Shown one piece after another: positions 1-10,449 of a stretch of DNA of 64,000 nt. Position 1 is the first letter of the stretch; every line of letters begins with the position of its first letter. The notes under the pieces are model-generated. The model had not been told where the DNA came from. It searched no databases and was given only the letters and a program-made list of their open reading frames with translations. Origin of the DNA: Epiperipatus broadwayi (taxonomy: Eukaryota > Onychophora > Udeonychophora > Euonychophora > Peripatidae); assembly GCA_028023455.1 (NCBI GenBank), contig JAQFVV010006221.1, forward strand, positions 8,167,011-8,231,010, written 5' to 3'. The position numbers and the translations under genes are program-made.

Positions 1-390
1 ATTTACTTGAGCCTCAAATGCTTTTATGAAACAAAAATATTCCTGCAATTTCCAGTTGTTTTATAACAAGTGTAGATTCTTAAGATCTCTGATATTTTTC
101 AAGAATGGCAAATTAACTGAGAAGCAGATTACTTTGTTATTTTTCTACTTAATAGTCAACTATTTACATAAAAGCATTATTTAAAAAAAAAAAAAATTTC
201 TGCATATTTTTTACTTTTTAGTAATATTTACAATATTATTTTAAAAAATGGTTAAAACTACAAAAAGAATATGACAAAAATTATAACTTAATAATAAGAT
301 GTGAAAATTATAAATACACCCACTAATGAACAAATTCTAAATTGAAATACCATGTGATCATCTGCCATGCAAAAATATGTATGTACAGGA

Positions 391-495
391 TTTTTTTTTT
401 CATGTGTCAAAGCATTGGCCGGGAAGCGAACCCGTGAACCTGGGCCAACTGCTTGTAAGGCAGCTATGCTGACCACTCGGCCACCAACGCTTGAC
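391..495 (-). mobile_element. tRNA-Val-like SINE, copy 1
   Basis: On the - strand this is a tRNA-like head. It has an acceptor-side GTTGGTG, a D-arm/A-box GGCCGAGTGGTCAGC, an anticodon loop CTTACAA (anticodon TAC, valine) and a B-box-like GGTTCGCTTCC. It ends GACACATG and about ten A. There is no further body, so the unit is about 105 bp. Three relatives occur at 14439, 50214 and 52433. The extra bases in the D-arm region and the A tail argue against a working tRNA gene. Confidence 0.8.
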
Positions 496-1544
496 AAATG
501 TACTGGCTTTTAAATTAATTTAATTAATTAAATCAATATTAACAATTTTTCTACAAATGTAATATTTCCATCAGATATATATATTTTGATCAATTAAATT
601 AACCCTTTTCCCGCCTCTTACGAGACCTCTTGTCAACAGTTGACGTCACTCTAATTCCATTATTTTTAATGCTAGGATATTCGCTTGACAGTTATTGATT
701 AGGTTTTTAAAAGTTCTGTAAGATGGTGCTCTCTTCTGAATTATTTTACAAGTAAAAAATCAATAAAACAGCGTTTAAAACTAAACAAATAAATAAGCTT
801 GTCGGTGATTGGCTCTCAGCTGACAAAGACATTCTGATTGGCTGGAAAGAACAAAGAAACCACCTGATCAAAGAAAATAAAGAAAAATGCTGAGATTTTC
901 ATTTCCAATATGATTTAAGTTATTAAAAAAGTATATTGTGAGAAATTAAAATCATTTTCACAAAATATACTAAAAAAACAAAATTATTTTCGAAAAATAT
1001 TGAAGATTTTAGTAAAAATATTTAAGATTTAGCAAAAAAAAATATTTACTTTTCCATAACGTGAAACTAAAAAAAAGCATTTACATCAGCAATTCTTTGT
1101 TTGTATGTTCACTTTTAAGCTTGCCGAAATTGAATATTTTATAATAACCTGACAAATTATTAATATACTTTTTATAAACGAATCTGAAGTGAATTTAATA
1201 TTATAAGTGAATATATTTTAACAATTGGCTTTGTCTTCAGTTTGTGAGGTGGCCAATTAAAAGCTTTGATTTTTACCTCATACAACCAATAATATAATTA
1301 GCGGTTTATGGGTTAATTATGAATTAAATACATATTAAAATTTTAATCCATAAATGTAATATTTCCATCGGCTCAGTTATTAATGAATTTTCTTGGGAAG
1401 AGTAAGGATGTGAGTCTGAGTTCTAAGTGGGAATAAACTTTTTTCATTGTCAAAAATTAAAAAATATGGACATACAGACATACAGGAAGAATCATACATA
1501 GACAGGGCAAGTTAATATAAAAACATTTAATTAAATAATTAAAC

Positions 1545-2275
1545 AGCATTAAGCTGTTGCACATGCGCTTTGCAGATTTTAACTATAAATGACTGAATAC
1601 TAACACTTCAAACCCATGATAAAGTCTTTGGAAAAGATAGAATGACCATCTATCTTTTCGAACCCAAACACTTTTGTATGGGCGAATCTTAAGTGTTTGA
1701 AAGTGAAAGCATGAAGATATTAAATAATCACTTTAAATTATTTTTACGTTTGAATGAATGACATGTTTGGGTTCGAAAAGATAGATGGCCACTCTATTTT
1801 TTCCAAAGACTTTATCATGGGTTTGAAGTGTTAGTATTCAGTCATTTATAATTAAAATCTGCAAAGCACATGTGCAACAGCTTAATGCTGTTTAAATATT
1901 ACAGTTTATAAACATCGTGCTATATAAAATAATTGATTTATTTACATATATTTAATTTCAAATAAGAATGACGTATCATAAATTCTAATAAATTTCATTA
2001 GCGTCATTCATTCAAGCATGTAAAAGTAATTTAAAATGATCATTTAATATCTTCACACGTTCACTTTCAAACACTTAAGATTTGCCCATACAAAAGCATT
2101 TGGGTTCGAAAAGATAGATGGCCATTCTATCTTTTCCCAAAGACTTTATCATGGGTTTGAAGTGTTAGTATTCAGTCATTTATAGTTAAAATCTGCAAAG
2201 TGCATGTGCAACAGCTTAATGCTGTTTAAATATTACAGTTTATAAACATTGCGCTATATAAAATAATTGATTTAA
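1545..2275. mobile_element. Compound fold-back element, family B
   Basis: The segment 1545-1690 is inverted against about 1750-1900. One arm starts CAGCATTAAGCTGTTGCACA and the other ends with its complement, around a centre near 1720. A third partial copy in the same orientation as the second arm follows (about 1975-2275), offset by about 332 bp: both share GGGTTCGAAAAGATAGATGG. All copies carry the GATAAAGTCTTTGG and AACACTTCAAACCCATGATA blocks. No coding potential is seen, so it is probably a non-autonomous transposon. Relatives lie at 56497-56580 and 58300-58530. Confidence 0.75.
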
Positions 2276-2384
2276 TTAAATAATGTAAACTTTTGATATA
2301 TATATATATACACACATATTTAATTTAAGAAATAAATATTTAAACAATTTCTGATACTTGAACATTTGCTACAAATTATGCAAA

Positions 2385-3570
2385 ATCATTCCTTAAAAGA
2401 ATAAGAAGAATTGAGTTAAGAAATAAATGGGCAAAAAATAACTTAAAGGAGTGTATTGGAGTTATTAAATGAGAAAATAAGCTAGAATAATAAAGGAATA
2501 ATTGATAAAATAAATTCAAAATTAGAAATAGAAAGTATTCTAGACAAGTCTATAATACTGCAATAGAGGCAGTGGTTTATAAAAAAATAAGAAAGAGAGA
2601 GAGAGAAATCTTTCTTAGTAATGAGATGATGAATGAAATAATAAAAGAAGAAAATGAGAAAATCTGAATTCTGTAGAAGATAGAAATATCCATAGAAGGT
2701 TTAATGGTGGATTGAAACATGAAACAAATAAAGTTAAGAGAAAATGATTAGAAAGAGAATGTAAGTGGATTTGTAGAAGTAAAGAAGTGATTGAAACTAG
2801 AATGGGAAAAGATGAGAAAAAATGTAACATTGATTTATATAATAGATACACTTAGGTTTTGTCTATGTTAAATGAAAGGGAATTATGTAAATAAGGATGA
2901 AATTGATTGTTTAATAATGGACACATTTATAATAGCATTATATGAGACAAAACTGGCATATCATGGAAAAAAAATAGGTCTAGTTGACAGAAGAAGTTTT
3001 TGAGATAATTGGCTGACATTTGTAGTGCTATTTATGACTCAGAAGAATGGTCAATAGTCTTTTTATCAATAATTATGATTTTACTATTAAAAAAAAAAGG
3101 AATTAATTTAATGAAGTGAGAAGGTTTTAGAATAACTAAAAGAGTCTTTCAGGTGACTAAGGTTATAATTGTCATTATGGATGTTAACAAATGTTGTGAA
3201 ATTCTTTTCTGTCAATGGAATTTCATTAATTCTTTAAGCATTGCCAGACTCATTTCATTTACTATTTTTTCAATTTAAATATTAAATAGACAGATTTTGA
3301 TTAAAGTTGTTATATGTTCTATCTGAAGGATAGTTTGGATTTTAAAAAAAGTCGGAGATTACTGAGACACACACACACATATATATGGAGAGAGAGGGGA
3401 AGCAAAAACAAATTAAATATTTGTATATTGATTTTTAAAGGCATTTGATAGTATAAATTAGACTGTTTTTGGTGGATATATTGAAAAATAATGAAATAGA
3501 TTGGAAAGTAAGCTTTATTAAGAAATTTATATATGAATCAAAAGGTATGTGCACATTCATATAAACCATT
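2385..3570 (+). pseudogene. Decayed LINE reverse-transcriptase region
   Basis: Around 3440 the + strand reads FLKAFDSIN, the A-F-D-S motif of non-LTR reverse transcriptases. A shifted frame then gives NNEIDWKVSFIKKFIYES, which fits the segment after that motif. Upstream, 2380-2475 reads AKSFLKRIRRIELRNKWAKN, which is compatible with the linker before LINE RT but not diagnostic. Many stops and frame changes are present, and a (CA)n/(TA)n/(GA)n tract interrupts at 3369-3398. The RT motif is fairly secure; the left boundary is a guess. Confidence 0.45.
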
Positions 3571-3959
3571 GTAAAGCAGTAAACACATTTTATTAATTTA
3601 ATTCTAAGCTTGTATTTTATACACAATTAATGAAGCTGTATAACAATAAATAAGCTGAGTGTTTTTGGGAATTCTATGTTTCCTTATTCATAGCTCTTTT
3701 CATTAATAGTTAGTAGATATTACAGTAATGTATGCAAATTTATGTAATAATATTTAAATGGCCCACTTTTTAGAGATTATAAAGCAGGTGTCTCTTCTAT
3801 TGATCACTTCAGGGTCTTCTGTGATGAAATACACCTTCTTTAGTTTGCGCTTTGCATCATTACTCTCAGTACAAATTATCTCAGCTGACATCAATTTGAA
3901 AGTGTGAGCAGCAATCTTTCATGCTCTACAAATATTGAGTTACCTTCAGCCATAGTTCA

Positions 3960-4400
3960 TATTCTATTATATATGTATCAGTGCTGCAATGCCTTAGTGG
4001 CAATATTTGCTTTGGTTTCTCCATAGTACATTACTTGGCAACCTTTTTGGGGGCAAGTGATCTTGTTCACGACTTGAGTGGTTAGTTCGGGTATGATTTT
4101 GTCCTTTGTATTGTTGATTAATCTATTGGTTGTCGAAGGCAAGTGAAAGCCTACTTCAAAGTCATAGGAAAGTGTTCTAACTAAATGTTTAGTTATAGAG
4201 GGTATGTACGGTAGCAGAATCTGAGGTTTATTTTCTATAACTGGGTTAAATCTAAGCTTGTGGTAAAACTGTTTGACTTTTCTATTGATAAGTCCACATC
4301 TGTATCCCATGTTCTCTAAGTCTGCCACGTATTGCATCAAATTATCTTTCTTGTATTCATTGTGAATAATATACATTAATTCATAACTGTGCACAATGCT
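3960..4400 (-). pseudogene. Penelope-like element fragment (RT end to GIY-YIG start)
   Basis: A 138-residue open stretch on the - strand (3978-4394) carries ILLPYIPSITKHLVRTLSYD, then a CP-x-x-G-C-x-x-x-YYGET motif. This is the linker and GIY-YIG nuclease start of Penelope-like elements (LPYIPG...; Y-x-GET/GQT). An upstream leucine-rich helix region also fits. The open frame stops within the nuclease domain, so the copy is truncated. Confidence 0.75.
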
Positions 4401-4869
4401 ATATAATAGCTAAAAATATCCAATTTCATGCCAAATTAAGGAATAAAAAATATAAAATTTTCTTTATTATCATTGTGCTTTTATGCCAGATATTACAATT
4501 TAGAAAAATGTATTCAAAGAATATATTTCCTATTTTATGTAAAAGTTAAATAGTTAAAAATTCAAGTTAGTTTGTCTATTACCGATTCAAACTATGTTTG
4601 AAAGATAAAAACAGAAAGTTTGCAATTCTATGCTAAACGTATGTACGATTTTTAGTTATTTAGACTGATCATAATTTGGAAAGCAACTACAAAATTAGTG
4701 CAACTTTTAATGTGGAATTTCCTATTATATATACAAGACTAAATTTTTTATAGCCAAATAAATATAAATAATGAATTTTAAATTATTTTTTATTTAATTT
4801 TTTTAAAACAATATTTATTAATAAATTATGTTCAACATTATCATTATATTTAAACGTTACTGATTCACT

Positions 4870-5210
4870 GCAAGATTGAGTCTTTCCAAATTTAATCTAG
4901 TTTCTAGGATCTAGGACCTTTCTTTTGCATATCATTATTCCAGCAAATGCTCTTATCTATTCATCTCATATATATTGTCTTTCTTGTTCCTTTACAATCA
5001 TTTGGGATCCAAATTAAAACTTTGAATATTTATCTATTGCCATCTTTTCTAAAAATATGTCCAGTCCAATTCACTTTCTGTCTCTTCATTATTTCAGTGA
5101 TGTCAGTTTGTTTTATCTATATAGTTCACTTCTGGTCTTTCCTTCTTATTCTCAACTTATATCTTGTGTAATTTTAAGATTCTTTATTACTTTCTATTAG
5201 GCACCCAAGC
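4870..5210 (-). pseudogene. LINE C-terminal fragment
   Basis: The - strand gives WTGHIFRKDGNR, a stop, then FKVLIWIPND and a basic stretch resembling K-x-T-I-x-x-R. This is the common C-terminus of several non-LTR retrotransposon polymerases (W-x-GH-x-x-R-x-x-x-NR-W, then L-x-W-x-P). It is broken by stops and frameshifts. Similar segments at 33470 and 53645 are different copies. Confidence 0.6.
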
Positions 5211-6179
5211 CTCTGACCGATATATAAGTACTGGTAAAACACCCTAAAATAAAAAAACCATTATTTATTTAATAATGTTTAAATTTTCTTTATTATTTTC
5301 TATTAAACAATAAATTCAAATCTGTAAAATTTCCAATCTGAAAATGAAAATCAATAGTCCAAAAATATACTCTGTAAAAATATTATTTAAATTCTCTATA
5401 ACTGTCATATAAATAACATTAAAATTTTGCAGAAAATTATACATATATTAAAATACGTTTTATAGATGAATTTAATAAGAGGAATTTATCATGATCAGGA
5501 ACATTTGAATTAAGTTATTTGAAATCTTTTAAAATATTTTAATGCATATTCCTCAAAGAAGTGGCTAGCCAAAAATCTTAGTTATCTTTTTAAAGACTAA
5601 TGTAGTCTTAAGAATTATTTCTACAGTTTCTAAAATGCTTTTAATCAAAGGTCACATTTTTTAGATCTAAGGTATGATTTTAAAAAACAATACTTTTAAT
5701 GTAGCCAGAAAACTGTTGGAAGATAGTTTACAAGGTTGATTTTATGATTCACTAAAATTCGAATAACAAAAACAAATAAGAAATGAAAAAATTACAAAAC
5801 AACTGCACTCTTATCACAATAGTTTTCAAAGACACATAAACCCTAACAAAGATGGATGAAATTTAATTAAAGTATTATCTGTAATTTTTGATGAACTAAA
5901 CAATTTTTTGCTTCAACATTCATTTTGTTCTAATTATGAAAAATTCTTTGAAAACATTTATATGATGTTCTCCAAGGCCTGTTTAATTTCAACTTTTAAT
6001 TATAAAAAATCTTTGCAACAATATATATATATATATAGTAATTGTATTATATGCACTGACCTGCAGTTAAAAGTGAAGCAAAAATATGAATTATAATATT
6101 AAGATGGCTTAGCATTTTTGAATAATTTCATAATCATAGCCAGAGTAATCTGGGAAAAGGTGAATATGTAAGCAAAAGA

Positions 6180-6752
6180 TATTCAAAAATTATGCGAATT
6201 GTGAATTAAAGAGTCCATTTCTTGGGGAGGGGAAAGCATGATTCCTTTCAGTTTATAGCATGGATGCTGTTAGCTAAATGCCAAACTTCCACAATCTTAT
6301 GTTTGGTATTATGCCATTCCATACATGCAATAGTTAACTGAGGAAGGGTCAAAAATATGGTCAGTAGATTTCTGGTGCTCAAGAAAAATAGAATTATGTT
6401 CAGATTTATCAAAAGATCTTCGGAGGAAGGTTCAAAAGTATGTCAGGAACTTCTGGGGCTCAAGAAAAATAGAAATACGACCGGGCTTATCAAAAGATCT
6501 TCTGTATAGACATCGATGTTGAGAGATTTGCATGGATAGGGGTGCATGAGTTTGATGGCGTAGAATTTTGTATATAGCATATGAGTCTGATCAGTGTCTA
6601 ATCTGTCTTTGGAGTAAGTCGCTTAGTAGCAATCTGGAGAAGTAGGTGAGGTTTGAACCCCCTCTACCCGCATCTCTAGGTTAGGTTAAAGCAGCTCTAC
6701 TTTTCATACCATTACAATTGTTGCGTGAATTAATGGTTGTTGTTGTTGTTAC
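6180..6752 (+). mobile_element. Retroposon-like unit with internal duplication and (GTT)n tail
   Basis: This stretch is less AT-rich than its flanks and ends in GTTGTTGTTGTTGTTAC, a simple-repeat tail typical of some SINEs and LINEs. Two units of about 83 bp (6340-6422 and 6423-6505) repeat GCTCAAGAAAAATAGAA and TTATCAAAAGATCTTC with substitutions. No reading frame longer than a few dozen codons is seen. The element type is not recognised. Confidence 0.4.
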
Positions 6753-7315
6753 ATAATAAAATTATGTAGTAAAATTCTATTCTCGTTTTCCAATACTAGG
6801 TTGCTTAGATATTGACTCAACCTCAGGTCATCACAACATTGACTAAATTATTATCTGATATAGTGATGTCTACACATTAACAAACAAGTCATTATTGGTA
6901 TATATATATATATAAGAGGTTTCTAAGATTAAGTTCTTCTTTTTCATTAAAAAGGGGCATTTACTTTATTTCAATATTACTTTGGTTTGGTATCTATTAA
7001 AACAAACTTCAAGTGTGTGTGTAATTGTATGTGTGTTTGCATATAAAAAAAAATGATATCATGTACTAACCTATTATTTCAGTTTTTTTTTTTTGGTTTA
7101 GTCTATTATTGTGGACATATAAGGATGAGTTTGAACCGGATTGTAAGATACCCTTACAATATATATATATATAAAGGGTATACATTTTAGCTTATAGCAG
7201 TATTATATATAACAGTTATAAGTTTTCAGTCAATTTAAAGTAGGATATAGCTTTATATTTTCATTTGTTGTGCCACCACCAAAAACTTAACAAATAATAA
7301 AGATAAATATTTTGT

Positions 7316-7590
7316 TTATATTAAATACTTTTATTGACTGTGCATTAAAAAGAAAAAAAATAATTATTTCTTCAATCACAATTAGGGTTTTTAGATTTAC
7401 CTTGAAATAAAAATATGTGGAGTCCAGAAGTTAATTAATTCCTATTTTTTATAACAAGGGATTGACTTAATTAATTTCTGGATTCCCCATCCTTTTATTT
7501 CAAGTTAAATCTAAAAACCCAAATGTTATTTAAGAGATAATTATTATTTTTCTTTTTACTTTGTCAATAAAAGCATTTAATATTATTTTT
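7316..7590. repeat. Fold-back repeat upstream of BBS12 exon
   Basis: The left arm (about 7318-7412) and right arm (about 7492-7586) are inverted copies: AGGGTTTTTAGATTTACCTT on the left faces AAGTTAAATCTAAAAACCC on the right. Both arms also share a TTTATTGAC/GTCAATAAA outer block. An inner inverted pair surrounds TTAATTAATT(C/T). It lies in the intron 240 bp before the 7828 exon. There is no coding sequence. It is probably a MITE. Confidence 0.75.
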
Positions 7591-7827
7591 TTAAAATCGC
7601 TATTATTTTATAATTCAAATTTAAAAATTAAATAATCTAAAAATGAATTAATTTAAGGATAATCAATATTACAATGTAATTTTTAAATTCAATAATATTA
7701 ACTACATTACATCTTTCAACAGTATAAAATGTGGTAAAATTATTTTAATAAATCTACTTTTGTTATGTTTCTAATTAATTTTTGTAGATGTACTTATACT
7801 TCATATTTTAAACATTTTTTTTTTTAG

Positions 7828-7995
7828 CTCTCAGTGAATTTATTATTAATACAAGGACACATAGACTCATCATTAATGGAATATTGTTTGTCTGAAGATA
7901 TATTAGTAATTGATCATGTGCCTAGTGATATACTCAAAACAATAGCTACTTCTGCAAATGCTCCTTTAAATACATATGTTTCTCTTTGTGATGAG
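7828..7995 (+). CDS. BBS12: BBS12-like protein, internal exon (apical-domain region)
   Basis: BBS12 is a vertebrate-type chaperonin-like protein (group II chaperonin/CCT relative) that, with MKKS and BBS10, helps CCT assemble the BBSome for ciliary traffic. This exon gives 56 in-frame residues starting LSVNLLLIQGHIDSSLMEYC and ending TYVSLCDE. The VNLxLxQGxx, LVIxxV, and TY(I/V) spacing agrees with the BBS12 segment I know from vertebrates. The exon is preceded by a poly-T tract and AG (7826-7827) and followed by a strong donor GTAAGA (7996). Both boundaries are phase 0. It sits between a fold-back repeat (7316-7590) and a LINE remnant. MKKS or BBS10 are alternatives for this exon alone, but the two downstream exons favour BBS12. 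Earlier exons were not found in the window. Confidence 0.82.
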
Positions 7996-8804
7996 GTAAG
8001 AGATGGGTTTAGTATATAGATTTCTTTTAAAACTATTTATTTATTAATAAAACGGAGGATATAAATTCATTAAGTGGTTTATTAAAGTTTTTATTTCTGC
8101 CACTGTAGTCATTAAGTATGTATTTTATGCTTTGGATTTGATCATGTCTATATAAATTAATGATTGTTACTTTCATGTACGAAGCAAGTAAGTACAACAA
8201 TCATAGATTGTCCTGAAGTGATTGATAAGACTCCAATGACATCTAGGAAGACCAAATCCAGTTGGATTATACTCTCAGATCTAAGAATAATAAATTTTAT
8301 TGGAACTTCTTAAGAAAGGCATTTTTATGCTATTATTTTTGTTGAAGATTTTTGATTGCATTGTCAGAAAGAGGATCTTGATATAACAAGTCTTGGATAA
8401 CAAAATTATATCTTGAGTTATTGGCACTTCCTGTTTATTTAATTGCTTTTTATATATATTCTGTATGGCATTACTCTTCTGATATTTAATGAAAAATATA
8501 TGAAAGAAGAGAATGTCTCTGCAAAGGAATAAACTTTAGTGTACAGATAATATTTTTCAATTAGAGTATCCAGAAATTTAATGTGGGTACTTTTTTTAAA
8601 ACAGGGGAGCAGTATTCATTAGTAGAATATACTAGTACCAATAAAGCTGTCTTTGAAGTACTTGTGTCATAATCTCAAGTAGGGTGAGACAGTTTTCCAT
8701 GGAGGTTATTTCTAAAAATTGTTTTAGATTTAATCTTAGATACTTGATTAAAATAAAATTACTTCAAATAGCATAGCAAAAAGTTATATTAAACCATTAA
8801 ACCA

Positions 8805-8965
8805 TCACATAATTACCATTTTATATGCTTGAACATTCTGTTAATAAGAGTATCAAACTCTCCATACAGTAGTGCCACTACATGCAAGCTTCCTGCATTT
8901 CATGGATTAGAATTGTTTACAAAAGCTTGCACTTGGTGGCACTACTATATGGAGAGTTTGTTATT
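8805..8965. mobile_element. Fold-back element family A, copy 1
   Basis: Diverged, short member. The left arm has CATCACATAATTACC and CAAACTCTCCATACAGTAGT; the right arm ends with the inverse, ACTACTATATGGAGAGTTTG. A TGCAAGCT/AAGCTTGCA pair lies inside. It directly abuts or interrupts the LINE remnant starting at 8950. Confidence 0.7.
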
Positions 8966-9345
8966 CTGCGAGTTGTATAAGGAAGGCATAGAAAATATTA
9001 AGCATTTGTTAAGTGAATGTAAATGCCTGTAAGCAGAAAGGGTATAAATAATGAAGTCATGGAAGAATAAATATAAGCAAAGTGATTATACAGAAAGTGG
9101 GTTCTTGATTTTTATGCTAGGTTTAGGACAAGATAAGGGAGATTTAGATATAAAGGTCATGGAGTTGACAAAGATTATGTTGTGGAAATGGGATGAAACA
9201 GGATGGAGAAGAATATGGAAAAAACTTAGGGTGGGGAATGGAAAGGGAAGGTACGGTGGCTAACAGGTTTCTCTGGGCATAGTGGCGGAAATATTCCTGA
9301 CTCTGATAAAGGAGATGCCACAGGCAGCATTTCACTGCATACTCT
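8950..9345 (+). pseudogene. LINE C-terminus with degraded zinc-knuckle
   Basis: The + strand reads CELYKEGIENIKHLLSECKC, which fits the C-x2-C-...-H-x(3,4)-EC knuckle after the RT domain of Jockey/I/CR1-type LINEs with the second Cys lost. After a stop, 9051-9263 stays open for 70 codons with KVMELTKIMLWKWDETGWRR, typical of the last part of such ORFs. Frame breaks show it is dead. Confidence 0.55.
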
Positions 9346-9553
9346 TATTAAAAGGTATTTTCAATTATTGTAGGCTTTCAAATTCAGGTTAAATTTATGA
9401 AATTTTGCTCATGATTCTTATCATTCAAAGAAATGTAACATCTTATTCTTTAAAGAGAGAGAAAAAAAAACTTAACAATTTATATACTCTTATTCAACAG
9501 GAGTTTGTCAAATATTTCCCCAGATTGCATATGTAGATATACAGGAAAGTTAG

Positions 9554-9618
9554 TTTTGCTTTGTACAAATAAATAACATTTATGGCGATATCACTTTAGA
9601 GTTTACTGAACTTTGTAG
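9554..9618 (+). CDS. Candidate missing BBS12 exon (weak)
   Basis: A 65-nt open stretch starting after TTAG (9550-9553) ends at a consensus donor, AG|GTAAGT (9617-9624). It reads FCFVQINNIYGDITLEFTEL, and the GD-I-x-L-x-F part resembles the BBS12 strand that follows the 7828 exon (G-D/N-G-V-x-V-x-F-W). It starts in phase 0 as required, but it ends in phase 2. A direct join to 23217 would therefore hit a stop, so a further short exon would be needed. The acceptor has a poor pyrimidine tract. It may be chance. Confidence 0.25.
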
Positions 9619-10449
9619 GTAAGTGGTAAATATGTTCTTAAATGAGGAAGCAAAATATTTGAAAATTTTATATTTTAAAAACTGTTTTTTTTGATCACAT
9701 GAAGTGAGTTAAATGGGGTTCCTTTATCAACTGAAATAATTATTTTTATGTTGCTCTGTTTTAATCAATAGATAGTAATATTGTTTTATACATAGATTAG
9801 CTTTTTTTTATATCCCTGAATTGCAAAGTTTTACATAGCAGTCTGACTTTTATTACATTTTTTAAAAACCTTTTTGATATCCAAAATGCTTTTTTTTTAT
9901 TCAACTAACAGTAAGCTCCCTCTATAGTTATATAATTTTTTTTGTACTTAATATATTTTTATTCTTATATAATTTAAACTATTTTTTTTATTTATTTATA
10001 CTATTTTTAAATAATTATTGGTCTTTCTCTGACCAACCAGCCCATATCTATCAATATGGAATACATTCTTTAGATAGCTATCCCATTTCTTACATTAAAT
10101 ATTTCGAATCAATTTCTCTTTCTATTAATTTTAATTATTGTAAATTTTTTTTAGACTATTATGTTCCTTGTCTTCTTCTCTAATTTTTTAAACTATTTTT
10201 ATTTGTACATTGTAAACTTCTCATTAAAAAAAAGTCCAAAACAGTCACAAAAATGTACCTTGAACCGAGATTTCCTTCCTGTGCACGACCGACCGAAGAT
10301 TTGTCTCGTATTTTCCATTAGGAAGGCCATGTCAATACGCATGAACAATGGTGTAGATACAACATGCAGTGCTTTTCTGGTTGATATGGTTAATTTCAAT
10401 TTTGTCTTTGCAATTGTAAATATATAAATTTCCAACTTTAATGAAACCA

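Noticed and set aside
391-495. Functional tRNA-Val(TAC) gene
   Set aside because: Four diverged copies with A tails, extra D-arm bases and a changed T loop indicate a SINE.
5908-6096. 62-codon + strand open frame before the BBS12 exon
   Set aside because: No splice signals in suitable phase and no similarity to the N-terminal half of BBS12; composition is what AT-rich sequence gives.
8606-8690. Open stretch after TTAAAACAG with a GTGAGA donor, considered as a BBS12 exon
   Set aside because: The frame compatible with both splice sites has stops; the open frame (EQYSLVEYTSTNKAVF) does not resemble BBS12.
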